From the NCBI GenBank assembly GCA_903858085.1, contig CAIOHJ010000016.1, positions 1 through 35,925 of the forward strand: 35,925 nt of DNA, in the 5' to 3' direction. Source of the DNA: an uncultured Chloroflexota bacterium (GTDB taxonomy: Bacteria > Chloroflexota > Anaerolineae > Caldilineales > Caldilineaceae). The position numbers and the translations under genes were made by a program. The stretch's first letter is position 1; each line of letters begins with the position of its first letter. The notes under the pieces are model-generated. The model searched no databases and was not told the origin of the DNA. It was given only the letters and a program-made list of their open reading frames with translations. Shown piece by piece: positions 7,354 through 16,998 of this stretch.

Positions 7354-7632
7354 CGAAAAAGGTTCACTGCATCCGCCACAATTGAAGAGGGTATACACGA
7401 TATGGGCAACACCCCGCCCAGAACCCAGAGGTTGTGCGCGCTGAAGAAACAGTACCTTGGGCCTGAGGTGGGCCCTTCCCACCCCACACCCTGCTGCCGA
7501 GAAAGGTGCAGAAGCCGCGCTGAGAAAGGAGGTGGTCGGTACCGCTCGATCCAAAATTGATCTCTCCCAACCATCGTCGTCTGTATTGCCAACATTGAGT
7601 TCCTTTTGATTTCATGCGCAAGGAGATTGGGT

Positions 7633-9117
7633 ATGTTCAAACACAAACTCACCGTGATGCTCGGCATCCTGGTGCTCTTCTCGATGGTGCTGTCGGGCTG
7701 TGCCGCGGCGGTGCCCGCCGCCCAGCCAGCTGCACCAGCTGCAGAAGGGGAAGCCAGCTGGTGGAAAACTGCCTCGCAGAGCGCCAGCTGCGAAGGCGTC
7801 ACCATCCGCGGCATCTCGGAGAGCACACCGCCCTCCAACTTTGCCCGCGAGACGCTGGCCCCAGCCTTCCAGGCCGAAACCGGCATCACGGTCGAACTGG
7901 AGACGACCTCCTGGGATGAGATGTACAACAAGGCCATCAACGATATGCAGGCCGGCACCGGAATCTACGATTTCGTGTACATCGAACAGGACATCATCTA
8001 CCAGTACCTGGCCAACAACTACCTGGTCAACCTGACCCAGCTGCTGGCCGACAACCCGAACCTGGCCTCGCCTGATTTTGACTTCGCCAAGTTCACCTCT
8101 TTCATCGACAACTTCAAGGACGCCGACGGCAATATCTACGGCGTGCCGATGGAAGCATTTGTCAAGATCTACCTCTATCGCCTGGATCTCTTCAACGACC
8201 CGGCGATCCAGGAAGCCTTCGCCGCCGAGTACGGCTACGACCTGGCCCCGGCCACCACACACCAGCAATACCAGGACAACGCCACCTTCTTCACCCAGTA
8301 CGGCGCGGACAACGGGCTGGAACTGTGGGGCACCACCGTCCAGGGCAACACCGGCCACGCCTCCTCCTTCTACGAATTCTTCGAGTCGATCGCCCCCACC
8401 TTCGGTGTCTACAACTGGGGCATCAACTCTGAGAACTGGAAAGCAACCGTCGAAAATGGCGGCGGCATGAACAGCGACGCCGCCAAGGAAGCCCTGGCCT
8501 TCTGGGTCGGCCTGCTCCAGTACGCCCCGCCGGAAGCCACCCAGAGCACCTGGGATGAGGTCGCTGCCTCGTTCGCAGCCGGCCGCGCAGCCCAGGGCTG
8601 GGTCTACGGCGAAAACGCCGCCTGGATCGCCACCGACCCGGATCGCTCCAAGGTCGTCGGCAACGTCGGCGTCGCCCTGCCCCCAGTCTCGGAAGGGGTC
8701 ATGGAAGCCGCAGCAGACGGCTCGGGCTACATCGGCTACTACGACGGCGGCTCCTTCGGCCTGCCGGTCTCCTCCAAAAACCAGCAGTGCACGCTGCTCT
8801 GGCTGGAGTACATCGGCCAGGAGTCGGTGCAGGCCGACTGGGCCGTCGCAGGCTCCCGCATCGTCATGGAATCGACTTACGACGACCCCAAGGTCCAGGA
8901 AGTCGACGCCAAGACCGACAACTACTACACGCTGATGAAGAGCGAAGGGCCCCTCTTCCGGGGCGCGCCACCGTTCCCCTTCCACTCAGCCCTGCGTGAA
9001 GTGGTGCAGCCGTTCATCTGGAAGGCCCTCTCCGGCGAATTGACCGCCGCCGACGCCCTGGATCAGGCTGCCGCCGCCGCCGACGCCGAACTGGTCAACC
9101 TGGGGTACGGCCAGTAA
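7633..9117 (+). CDS. Sugar/polyol ABC transporter substrate-binding lipoprotein
   Basis: The 494-residue product begins with a lipoprotein signal peptide (charged MFKHK, hydrophobic stretch, lipobox VLSGC, Cys23) and an Ala/Pro-rich linker. It is therefore an exported, membrane-anchored receptor. The body matches the family 1 extracellular solute-binding fold (for example an EMYNKAINDMQAG segment and a YGVPMEA stretch). ATG 7633 is preceded by AGGAGA. It heads an operon with two MalF/MalG-type permeases, a DUF2160-like protein and polyol dehydrogenases. DUF2160 partners are known from glycerol-type importers, so a polyol ligand is the best guess. A strong hairpin follows the gene, which usually keeps the binding protein more abundant than its permeases. 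Family confident; ligand inferred. Confidence 0.9.
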   Translation: MFKHKLTVMLGILVLFSMVLSGCAAAVPAAQPAAPAAEGEASWWKTASQSASCEGVTIRGISESTPPSNFARETLAPAFQAETGITVELETTSWDEMYNKAINDMQAGTGIYDFVYIEQDIIYQYLANNYLVNLTQLLADNPNLASPDFDFAKFTSFIDNFKDADGNIYGVPMEAFVKIYLYRLDLFNDPAIQEAFAAEYGYDLAPATTHQQYQDNATFFTQYGADNGLELWGTTVQGNTGHASSFYEFFESIAPTFGVYNWGINSENWKATVENGGGMNSDAAKEALAFWVGLLQYAPPEATQSTWDEVAASFAAGRAAQGWVYGENAAWIATDPDRSKVVGNVGVALPPVSEGVMEAAADGSGYIGYYDGGSFGLPVSSKNQQCTLLWLEYIGQESVQADWAVAGSRIVMESTYDDPKVQEVDAKTDNYYTLMKSEGPLFRGAPPFPFHSALREVVQPFIWKALSGELTAADALDQAAAAADAELVNLGYGQ

Positions 9118-9151
9118 GCAACTTGTCGCGGCCCTGCGCCACAACTTCTCG

Positions 9152-9191
9152 GACGCTTTCCTGGCAGCCTCTCTGCTGCCAGGAAAGCGTC
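9152..9191 (+). terminator. 17-bp hairpin between binding-protein and permease genes
   Basis: GACGCTTTCCTGGCAGC pairs perfectly with 9175-9191 around a CTCTCT loop. In importer operons such hairpins stabilise the binding-protein message or terminate part of transcription; no U-run follows. Confidence 0.65.
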
Positions 9192-9232
9192 TTCCCGCAT
9201 CGCTAGCCGCTCATTTCGACAGGACAATCTGT

Positions 9233-10108
9233 ATGCGATCAAATCGAATGGGATGGGCACTGCTGGCACCTACCCTGGCCATCCTGGCAGTGGTCGGCTT
9301 TTTGCCCTTTCTCTATGTGCTCTATGTCGGCCTCTTCGACTGGAACCCCTTTTCCAACCAGTTGGGGATGCAGTGGGCGGCTGTCAACAATTACCGACGG
9401 CTGGTCTTCGACGGCGCCTTTCTCGATTCGCTCTGGCGCACCGGCCTCTTTGCCTTTGTCAGTGTGTCCCTCGAACTCTCCCTCGGCTTCCTGCTGGCCC
9501 AGACCCTGGTCAAAAATTTCCCCGGCCGCACTGTTTTTCGCACCCTCTATGTGCTCCCCCTCGTCATGGCCCCCATCGCAGTCGGCGCAACCTGGCGCCT
9601 CCTCACCATCCCCGGCTTCGGACCAGTCCCCTATTTCCTGGACAAATGGTTCGGGATCGACTACCGGCTCGGTACCTTCGCCGACCAGGCCTTTCTCACC
9701 GTCGTTCTGATGGATGTCTGGCACTGGACCCCCTTCGTGACGCTGACCCTGTTGGCCGGGCTGACCGCAATGCCCAAAGAGCCCCTGGAACAGGCCCAGG
9801 TCGACGGCGCCAACCGCTGGCAGGTCTTCCGCTACCTGACCATCCCCATGATGATGCCCGTCCTCCTGACCGTCATTTTTATCCGCCTGATGGACGCCTT
9901 GCGGGTGGTCGATGAAGTCTTTATGCTCACCAGCGGCGGGCCAGGCACAGCCACCCAGTTCATCGGCATCCATATCTACCGGGCAGTCGTGCCCAAAACC
10001 GACTACGGCTACGGCTCCGCCATGTCCCTCCTGGTGCTCTATTTTACGATTGTCCTGTGCTGGCTGCTCTTCATTGCACTCGCCCAGGTCGGGAAACAAC
10101 GAGAATAA
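9233..10108 (+). CDS. ABC transporter permease, MalF/UgpA type
   Basis: The 291-residue membrane protein has about six hydrophobic segments. The cytoplasmic coupling (EAA) loop PLEQAQVDGANRWQVF lies near residue 183 and would dock an ATPase. It forms the channel with the next gene product and takes substrate from the upstream lipoprotein. The ATG at 9233 has an AGGA site 8 bases upstream. It is 115 bases after the binding-protein gene, across the hairpin, and 12 bases before the second permease. Confidence 0.9.
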   Translation: MRSNRMGWALLAPTLAILAVVGFLPFLYVLYVGLFDWNPFSNQLGMQWAAVNNYRRLVFDGAFLDSLWRTGLFAFVSVSLELSLGFLLAQTLVKNFPGRTVFRTLYVLPLVMAPIAVGATWRLLTIPGFGPVPYFLDKWFGIDYRLGTFADQAFLTVVLMDVWHWTPFVTLTLLAGLTAMPKEPLEQAQVDGANRWQVFRYLTIPMMMPVLLTVIFIRLMDALRVVDEVFMLTSGGPGTATQFIGIHIYRAVVPKTDYGYGSAMSLLVLYFTIVLCWLLFIALAQVGKQRE

Positions 10109-10120
10109 CGAGGTGCCCCT

Positions 10121-10975
10121 ATGAAGAGTTCCGTCATGCGCAATGCACTGGGCTGGGTCGGCCTGTACGGACTGTGGACAACCATGATCGTGGTCACCAT
10201 CATCCCCATTTACTGGATGATCGTCGTCTCAGCCCGCAGCCGCGTCGAGCTGTTCGACGCCCCCACGTTGCTCATCAACTCCTTTTATGCCCCCAACTAT
10301 CTCAAACCGCTGACCGACCCCATCTTTCAGCGCTACCTGGTCAATTCACTGGTCATCGCCACCAGCAACGCCCTGCTGGTCACCGCCCTGGCCCTGCTCG
10401 CCACCTACGCCCTCTCCCGCTGGCGCCTCCCAGGTGCAGACAACATCTTTTTCTGGACGATCACCCAGCGCATGGCCCCCCCCGCCGCCTTCGTCCTCCC
10501 CATTTTTTTGATCTATACCCGGGTCTTTAAGATCGGCGACTGGACCCTCTTCGATACCCAGCTCGGCCTCATCCTGCTCTACTGCGTCTTCAACCTGCCC
10601 TTTGCAGTCTGGCTGATGAAAGGAATCATGGACGGCATTCCCGTCGAACTGGACGAAGCAGCGTTTGTCGACGGTGCCGGACGCTGGACAGTGCTGGCAC
10701 GCGTGGTGATCCCGCTGGTCGCCCCAGGGCTGGCCATCACCTTTATCCTGAGCTGGATCTTCGCCTGGAACGAATATCTCTTTGCCGCCAATCTGACCAG
10801 CGTCAACGCCCGCACCATCACCACCGGGCTGGCCGCATTTGTCTCGGTCACCGGCACCAACTGGGGCGAGATGGCCGCAGTCGCCACCCTGGCCATTCTG
10901 CCCGCATTGATCTTCCTGGTCTTCGTCCAACGCTATATCGTGACCGGGCTCACCTTTGGCGCAGTGAAGGAGTAG
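10121..10975 (+). CDS. ABC transporter permease, MalG/UgpE type
   Basis: The 284-residue product has six predicted membrane helices and a C-terminal coupling loop (ELDEAAFVDGAGRWTV) around residues 176-190, with the conserved Gly. It pairs with the preceding permease as a heterodimeric channel. A GAGGTG site precedes the ATG. The stop codon is 4 bases before the next start, indicating translational coupling to the small membrane protein. Confidence 0.9.
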   Translation: MKSSVMRNALGWVGLYGLWTTMIVVTIIPIYWMIVVSARSRVELFDAPTLLINSFYAPNYLKPLTDPIFQRYLVNSLVIATSNALLVTALALLATYALSRWRLPGADNIFFWTITQRMAPPAAFVLPIFLIYTRVFKIGDWTLFDTQLGLILLYCVFNLPFAVWLMKGIMDGIPVELDEAAFVDGAGRWTVLARVVIPLVAPGLAITFILSWIFAWNEYLFAANLTSVNARTITTGLAAFVSVTGTNWGEMAAVATLAILPALIFLVFVQRYIVTGLTFGAVKE

Positions 10976-10979
10976 TGCA

Positions 10980-11207
10980 ATGGCTGAACCCGGCAACCCC
11001 AAACTCGTCGCCCCCGTCCAGCACAAAACCCGGCCGCGCGGCTTTCTTCCGATCGAAACCAATCGCTTCGACCGGATTTTTATCAGCGTCATTGCCTGGA
11101 TCGGCATCAGCCTGCTCTGGATGCGTTTCCTGGAGAGCTGGATCCCCCTCTGGGGCGCCACCGTGCTCTGCCTGCTCCTGGCAATTTTGATCGTTCGGAA
11201 AGGATAG
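10980..11207 (+). CDS. Small DUF2160-like membrane protein of the importer
   Basis: The 75-residue protein has a basic N-terminal tail, an RGFLPIETNRFDR segment and two hydrophobic helices (about residues 31-49 and 53-71). The RGFLPIET...DR pattern and size match, from memory, the C-terminal part of DUF2160 proteins, small membrane proteins encoded with glycerol-type ABC importers (GlpU-like). GAAGGAG overlaps the end of the upstream permease gene, so the two are translated together. Its precise role is unknown; an accessory subunit of the importer is likely. Confidence 0.7.
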   Translation: MAEPGNPKLVAPVQHKTRPRGFLPIETNRFDRIFISVIAWIGISLLWMRFLESWIPLWGATVLCLLLAILIVRKG

Positions 11208-11213
11208 GGTCAG

Positions 11214-12251
11214 ATGGAAGCGCTTGTCCTCGAAAAAAAAGAGCTGTTGGCACTGCGCGAGATCGAGCTCGCTGAGACAATGGGCCCCCACGATGTGCGC
11301 ATCGCGCTGCGCACGGTGGGCATCTGCGGCAGCGATGTCCACTACTACACCCACGGCGCGATCGGCCAGTTTGTCGTGCGCGAACCGATGGTGCTCGGCC
11401 ACGAAGCCTCCGGCGTCGTCCTCGAAGTCGGCGACGCAGTCCGCCATCTCGCCGTGGGAGACCGCGTCTGCATGGAACCCGGCATCCCAGACCCCAACAG
11501 CAAAGCCACCCTGCAAGGCATGTACAACCTCGATCCGGCCGTCCGTTTCTGGGCAACACCACCCATCCACGGCGTGCTGCGCCCCAGTGTGGTCCACCCC
11601 GCTGCCTTCACCTTCAAACTGCCTGACACAGTCAGCCTGGCCGAAGGCGCCATGGTCGAACCGGTCGCAGTCGGCATGCACGCCGCCACCAAAGCCAAAA
11701 TCAAACCCGGCGACCTCGCCGTGGTGATGGGGGCTGGCCCGATCGGGATGGTGACTGCGCTGGCAGCCCTCGCCGGCGGCTGCAGCCGGGTGGTCATGAC
11801 CGACATCCAACAGCCAAAACTCGACCTGGCCGCCACCCTCGGCCCGATCACCCCGGTCAATGTGGCCCACCAAAATCTCCAAGAGGTCATCAACCAGCTG
11901 ACCGATGGCTGGGGCGCCAATGTCGTCTTCGAGTGCAGCGGCTCCGAAAAAGCCGCTGCCGCTGTCTTCTCCCCCCTCTGCCCAGGAGGCACCGTCGTCT
12001 ATGTCGGCATCCCGCTGAAACCGATCGCCTACGAGGTCGCCGCCGCTATGGTCAAAGAGGCCCGCGTCGAGCATGTCTTCCGCTACGCCCACGTCTACCC
12101 ACGCGCCATCGCCCTGATGGCCAGCGGCAAGCTCAACGTCAAACCCCTCATCACCGACACCTTCCCCTTCGCACAAAGTGTCGAAGCCTTCAATTTCGCC
12201 GTCCAGATGCCTCCCACCTCGGTCAAGGCCCAGATTGTCGTGGCAGCCTAA
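11214..12251 (+). CDS. Xylitol/sorbitol-type polyol dehydrogenase (zinc MDR)
   Basis: The 345-residue product has the catalytic zinc ligands of medium-chain dehydrogenases: Cys38 (GICGSD), His63-Glu64 (LGHEAS) and Glu149 (VEP). The structural-zinc cysteines are absent: where most members have CxxCxxC, this protein reads EPGIPDPNSKATLQG. That loss is shared with xylitol and sorbitol dehydrogenases. A Rossmann GAGPIG motif binds NAD. The likely reaction is oxidation of xylitol to D-xylulose or sorbitol to fructose, feeding the kinases encoded downstream. It starts 6 bases after the DUF2160-like gene, in the same operon. Polyol dehydrogenase is confident, exact polyol is not. Confidence 0.85.
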   Translation: MEALVLEKKELLALREIELAETMGPHDVRIALRTVGICGSDVHYYTHGAIGQFVVREPMVLGHEASGVVLEVGDAVRHLAVGDRVCMEPGIPDPNSKATLQGMYNLDPAVRFWATPPIHGVLRPSVVHPAAFTFKLPDTVSLAEGAMVEPVAVGMHAATKAKIKPGDLAVVMGAGPIGMVTALAALAGGCSRVVMTDIQQPKLDLAATLGPITPVNVAHQNLQEVINQLTDGWGANVVFECSGSEKAAAAVFSPLCPGGTVVYVGIPLKPIAYEVAAAMVKEARVEHVFRYAHVYPRAIALMASGKLNVKPLITDTFPFAQSVEAFNFAVQMPPTSVKAQIVVAA

Positions 12252-12287
12252 AGCTGACCCTCTCTCAAGGAGACCCTGAGTGCTACT

Positions 12288-13094
<807 letters not shown>

Positions 13095-13126
13095 ATGGCC
13101 TCTGACAGACCCAAGGAGCCGAAGCA

Positions 13127-14137
13127 ATGCAAGCTGTCCTCTTCTCCGCCCCTGAAACCCTCCACATCGAGCGCGTCCCAGACCCACCCTGCGCCCCCGA
13201 CGAAGTGGTCCTCCAGGTCAGCCGCTGTGGCATCTGCGGCACCGATGTCCATATCTACCAGAACGAATATATGTCGGACTTCCCTCTCATCCCAGGCCAT
13301 GAGTTCAGCGGCGTGGTCGTCGAAACCGGACGGGCAGTCACCGATCTCCAGGTCGGCGATCGCGTCGCCGTCGACCCCAATCTCTACTGCGGCCACTGCG
13401 ATCTCTGCCGCAATGAGATGGCCAACCACTGCCTCCACTGGCAAGGGATCGGGATCAGCCGCCCCGGCGGGTTCGCCCAGTACACGGCAGCCCCGGCTCG
13501 CGCCTGCTACCGGCTGCCTGAATGCCTGACCGACACCCAGGCCGCGTTCATCGAACCGCTGGCCTGCGTGGTCCACGCCATGAAACGAATTCGTCTCCTG
13601 CCCGCCGACCCCGTCCTCCTCCTGGGCGCCGGCCCCATGGGGCTGCTCCTGCTGCAGGCGCTGCGCAGAATGGGCGCCGGTGCAGTCGCTGTCGTCGAAA
13701 AACAGCCGGCCCGGCTGGAGCTGGCCCGCCAACTGGGCGCCACCCTGGCTCTCCCCGCCGGTCAGGAGGACGCCCTGCACGAACTCGCCCCACGCGGCTT
13801 TGGGGTCGTCGTCGACGCCACCGGCATCCCCGCCGTGATCGAAGGAGCCCTGCGTTTCTTGCGCCCGCGCGGCCTCTACCTGCAGTTCGGGGTCGCCCCC
13901 AACCACGCCCGCGTCTCCATCAGCCCCTACGACCTCTTCCGCAACGACTGGACCCTCGTCGGCAGCTTCGCACTCTGCTATACCTTTTTGCCCGCCATCG
14001 ACTGGCTGGCCAACGGCGCAATCGATGTCACCCCCCTGGTCAGCCACGTCGCCCCCCTGCAGGATTTCGCCAGCCTCTTCCACCAATTTGCCGCTGGCCA
14101 AACCCTCAAAGTCCACATCCAGCCCCCGCCCGCATGA
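13127..14137 (+). CDS. Zinc-dependent alcohol dehydrogenase (MDR family)
   Basis: The 336-residue protein carries the catalytic zinc residues Cys37 (GICGTD) and His58-Glu59 (PGHEF) and a full structural zinc site (Cys88, Cys91, Cys94, Cys102), unlike the dehydrogenase at 11214. A GAGPMG Rossmann motif binds NAD(P). Relatives oxidise polyols such as D-arabitol, sorbitol or galactitol, or threonine. AAGGAG lies 8 bases before the ATG. It sits between an SDR and another MDR enzyme, so the operon offers four different dehydrogenases. The substrate cannot be read from sequence. Confidence 0.85.
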   Translation: MQAVLFSAPETLHIERVPDPPCAPDEVVLQVSRCGICGTDVHIYQNEYMSDFPLIPGHEFSGVVVETGRAVTDLQVGDRVAVDPNLYCGHCDLCRNEMANHCLHWQGIGISRPGGFAQYTAAPARACYRLPECLTDTQAAFIEPLACVVHAMKRIRLLPADPVLLLGAGPMGLLLLQALRRMGAGAVAVVEKQPARLELARQLGATLALPAGQEDALHELAPRGFGVVVDATGIPAVIEGALRFLRPRGLYLQFGVAPNHARVSISPYDLFRNDWTLVGSFALCYTFLPAIDWLANGAIDVTPLVSHVAPLQDFASLFHQFAAGQTLKVHIQPPPA

Positions 14138-14154
14138 GACAGACCGGAGCTGCC

Positions 14155-15246
14155 ATGAACCAGATGCCTTCAGTGCCCCCCCTCACCATGCAGGCCGTGC
14201 GGCTGCACGGCCCACGCGACCTGCGCGTCGAACAGGTGCCACAGCCAGCAGCACCCGGCCCAGGAATGGCGCTGCTGCGCATCACAGCAGTCGGCGTCTG
14301 TGGCAGCGATGTCCACACCTACCAGGATGCCCGCATCGGCGATACCGTGGTGGCCACCCCGCTGACCCTGGGACACGAATTCGCAGGGGTCGTCGTCGCC
14401 GTCGGCGCCGACAGCTACGACGGCAACTTCACCCCCCTCTTGCCAGGCACACGCGTCGCCGTCGACCCCGCCCAGCCGTGCGGACGCTGTGCGCTGTGCG
14501 AACAAGGCGATCCCAATCTCTGCCAGCGCCTGCACTTCTGCGGCACCTACCCCGATGACGGCAGCCTGAGCGAATTCATGCTCATGCCCGCCCATACCTG
14601 CTTCCCCATCCCCGACACCCTCGACGATACCACAGCCGCACTGCTCGAACCCCTCGGCATTGCCCTGCACGCCGTCGACCTGGCCAAAGTGCGCGTCGCC
14701 GACAGCGTCGCCATCCTGGGCGCTGGACCGATCGGCCTCTACATCCTCCAGGTTGCCCGGCTGGCCGGCGCAACCCCCATCTATGTCGTCGACCAGTTCA
14801 GCTGGCGGCTGGCACTGGCCGAACGCTACGGCGCCATTCCGATCAATTTCCGCGACCAGGATCCCCCCGCCGCCATCGCCAAGGCCACCGGCGGGCGTGG
14901 GGTCGACGTCGCCATCGAAGCCGCCTGGGCCGACCACTCCATCCAGTGGGCCGCCGAAATGGCACGGCTCGGCGGCCGCCTGGTCCTGGTCGGGATCCCC
15001 AGCGTCGATACACTGGCCCTCAAACACTCGACCGCCCGCCGCAAAGGGCTGACCATCCGCCTCTCCCGCCGGATGAAACATGTCTACCCCCGGGCGATCA
15101 AGCTGGCCAGCAGCGGAGCCGTCGACCTGGCCGGGATCGTCTCCCACCACTTCCCCCTGGCAGAGACGCCCCAGGCCTATGCCCTCAACGACCACTACGC
15201 CGACAACGTCGTCAAAATCATGATCGACCTCCCACCCCCCCCCTGA
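14155..15246 (+). CDS. Zinc-dependent alcohol/polyol dehydrogenase (MDR family)
   Basis: The ATG at 14155, with GGAG just upstream, gives 363 residues. The product has catalytic zinc ligands Cys49 (GVCGSD) and His74-Glu75 (LGHEF), structural cysteines 109, 112, 115 and 123, and a GAGPIG nucleotide-binding loop. It is the last gene of the importer operon, followed by a hairpin at 15271. It resembles sorbitol dehydrogenases and threonine-dehydrogenase-like enzymes. Oxidation of a polyol or sugar is likely; specificity is unknown. Confidence 0.85.
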   Translation: MNQMPSVPPLTMQAVRLHGPRDLRVEQVPQPAAPGPGMALLRITAVGVCGSDVHTYQDARIGDTVVATPLTLGHEFAGVVVAVGADSYDGNFTPLLPGTRVAVDPAQPCGRCALCEQGDPNLCQRLHFCGTYPDDGSLSEFMLMPAHTCFPIPDTLDDTTAALLEPLGIALHAVDLAKVRVADSVAILGAGPIGLYILQVARLAGATPIYVVDQFSWRLALAERYGAIPINFRDQDPPAAIAKATGGRGVDVAIEAAWADHSIQWAAEMARLGGRLVLVGIPSVDTLALKHSTARRKGLTIRLSRRMKHVYPRAIKLASSGAVDLAGIVSHHFPLAETPQAYALNDHYADNVVKIMIDLPPPP

Positions 15247-15270
15247 CCTTCCACACTGCCCCTCCACACT

Positions 15271-15307
15271 GGCTCCCCCATCCCTCGCAATCTCCTGCGG
15301 GGGAGCC
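15271..15307 (+). terminator. Hairpin at the end of the importer operon
   Basis: GGCTCCCCC (15271-15279) and GGGGGAGCC (15299-15307) form a 9-bp GC stem with a 19-base loop, 24 bases after the stop. The U-run is missing, so efficiency is uncertain. Confidence 0.5.
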
Positions 15308-15370
15308 CCTCTCGACAATTTTGCCAGCCCCAATTCCCCCACACCCCCTCGAGAAGATTCGATCTTGAGG

Positions 15371-15400
15371 CCGTCCACAGATTTGCAAATTTGTGGACGG
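15371..15400. promoter_or_regulatory. 30-bp near-perfect palindrome, candidate operator
   Basis: The half-sites CCGTCCACAGATTTG and CAAATTTGTGGACGG match at 14 of 15 positions with no spacer. The palindrome contains the predicted -35 element of the kinase operon at its centre, so a bound dimer would exclude RNA polymerase. As RNA it could also fold, but it lies upstream of the expected start. Confidence 0.6.
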
Positions 15401-15411
15401 TAACGTATATT
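15383..15411 (+). promoter_or_regulatory. Promoter of the kinase operon
   Basis: TTGCAA (15383-15388) and TATATT (15406-15411) are 17 bp apart. The expected start near 15418 leaves a leader of about 48 bases to the ATG at 15466. Confidence 0.55.
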
Positions 15412-15465
15412 ACAAACTATCGAAGATCCGAAGAGCAACATCAAAAAGACCGTAAGGAAGCGGAC

Positions 15466-16998
15466 ATGGATCGCGATGCCCTGCTGGTGGGGATCGACTT
15501 GGGAACATCGCACATCAAAACGATCGCATTCACCCCCACCGGCCAGGTCGCCGCCAAAGCCAGCGTCCCAACGCCGACGGTCTACCCCCGCCCCGGCTGG
15601 GCCCACTACGACCCGGTTGACCTGTGGACACAGACACAGCTTGCCCTGCGCCAGCTGACCGCCCAGCTCGATAGCCCCCAGCAGATCGTCTCCGTGGCTG
15701 TGGCCAGCATCGGCGAGGCAGGAATGACCCTCGACGCAGCCGGCACCCCCACCTACGACGCGATCGCCTGGTTCGATACCCGCACACAGGAACAGGCAGC
15801 CACCCTGCGCCAACAGGTGGGCGCCGAGACCCTCTTTCAAAAGACCGGACTCTCCCCCCAACCCATTTACTCCCTCTGCAAGCTGATGTGGATCCGCCAG
15901 CATGCACCCGACGCCTACGCCCGCACCACAACCTGGCTCAACGCAGCCGATTACCTGACCTACCGCCTGTGCGGCGTTGCAGCCTCCGAATTCTCACTCG
16001 CTTCCCGCACCCTGATGCTCGACATCGACCAGCTCTGCTGGGCAACCGATCTGGTGGCCGCAGCCGGAATCGACCCACAAATTCTGCCCGAATTGCTCCC
16101 CAGCGGAACCCGGCTCGGCCCCGTGCTCCCAGAGGTCGCCGCCCAGACAGGGCTGCCCGCCAGCGCCGTCGTCGCCACCGGGGGACACGACCACGTCTGC
16201 GCAGCCCTGGCCCTGGGCGTCAATCGCAGCGGCGCCGTGCTCGATTCGCTCGGCACCGCCGAAGCCATCTTTCTCGCCACAGCCACCCCCCTCAAAGACC
16301 CCGCAGTCGGCGCCCGCGGCTACGCCCAAGGCGTCCATGTCAGCGGCGGCTACTACGTGCTGGGCGGTCTGTACACCTCCAGTGCCTGCATCGAATGGTT
16401 TCGTGAGGAGCTTGCCGCTGGACTCGGCTATGCCCAGCTGGAGGAGGAGGCACGCGCCACCCCCCCCGGCAGCCTGGGTGCCTATTTTCTCCCCCACCTC
16501 CGCACCGCCAACCCAGGCTACGACGACCCACGCTCGCGCGCCACCTTTGTCGGGGTGACCTTCGACACCAAACGGGGCGCCCTCTACCGAGCCCTGCTGG
16601 AAGGGCTGGCCTACGAAGCACACCATTCGCTCCTCTCCCTGCTGCCCGCATTGCCCTCCGCCACACTCCAGCAGATCATCGCCACCGGCGGCGGCACCCG
16701 CAACCCCCTCCTGATGCAGATCAAAGCCAATGTCTATGGCCAGCCTCTCCAGGTGGTCAGCATCGACGAAGCTACCGCACTCGGCGCTGCCATGCTCGGC
16801 GGCATCGGCGCCGGTATCTACACCAACTACACCGAGGCAGCCGCCACAATCCGCTACACAACCACCTATCTCGAACCGACTCCCGCAGCCGCTGCCTTTT
16901 ACGCACAGGCCTACCAGAATGTCTACACACAACTCTATCCGGCCGTCCGCTCGCTTCACCACACCATCGCAGCTCTGCCACAGGCACCTTCTCCATGA
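15466..16998 (+). CDS. FGGY-family carbohydrate kinase
   Basis: The 510-residue kinase starts at ATG 15466, with AAGGAAG a few bases upstream; an in-frame TTG at 15391 would overlap the palindrome and promoter. The N terminus has the FGGY phosphate loop (GIDLGTSHIKT) and the catalytic Asp242 lies in TGGHDH. A C-terminal ATGGGTRNP loop binds the nucleotide. The family phosphorylates ketoses and polyols such as fuculose, ribulose and xylulose. Because L-fucose isomerase lies downstream in the same operon, fuculose or ribulose is a reasonable candidate, but this is inference. Its stop overlaps the next start by 4 bases (ATGA). Confidence 0.88.
   Translation: MDRDALLVGIDLGTSHIKTIAFTPTGQVAAKASVPTPTVYPRPGWAHYDPVDLWTQTQLALRQLTAQLDSPQQIVSVAVASIGEAGMTLDAAGTPTYDAIAWFDTRTQEQAATLRQQVGAETLFQKTGLSPQPIYSLCKLMWIRQHAPDAYARTTTWLNAADYLTYRLCGVAASEFSLASRTLMLDIDQLCWATDLVAAAGIDPQILPELLPSGTRLGPVLPEVAAQTGLPASAVVATGGHDHVCAALALGVNRSGAVLDSLGTAEAIFLATATPLKDPAVGARGYAQGVHVSGGYYVLGGLYTSSACIEWFREELAAGLGYAQLEEEARATPPGSLGAYFLPHLRTANPGYDDPRSRATFVGVTFDTKRGALYRALLEGLAYEAHHSLLSLLPALPSATLQQIIATGGGTRNPLLMQIKANVYGQPLQVVSIDEATALGAAMLGGIGAGIYTNYTEAAATIRYTTTYLEPTPAAAAFYAQAYQNVYTQLYPAVRSLHHTIAALPQAPSP

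Larger units (their letters stand above)
7191..7632. other. Intergenic region: rhodopsin terminator, importer promoter and long leader
   Basis: This 442-base region contains a strong terminator (7251-7292), a promoter (7304-7332), a palindrome at the expected start site (7339-7353) and about 290 bases of leader RNA for the binding-protein gene. Within the leader I see local GC-rich inverted repeats around 7459-7485 but no recognised riboswitch. An ATG near 7402 opens a frame with no sensible product. Confidence 0.5.

Noticed and set aside
7402..7560. Leader peptide in the importer leader
   Set aside because: The ATG has only a poor ribosome-binding site and the product (Arg/Cys/Pro-rich) shows no runs of codons suggesting attenuation.
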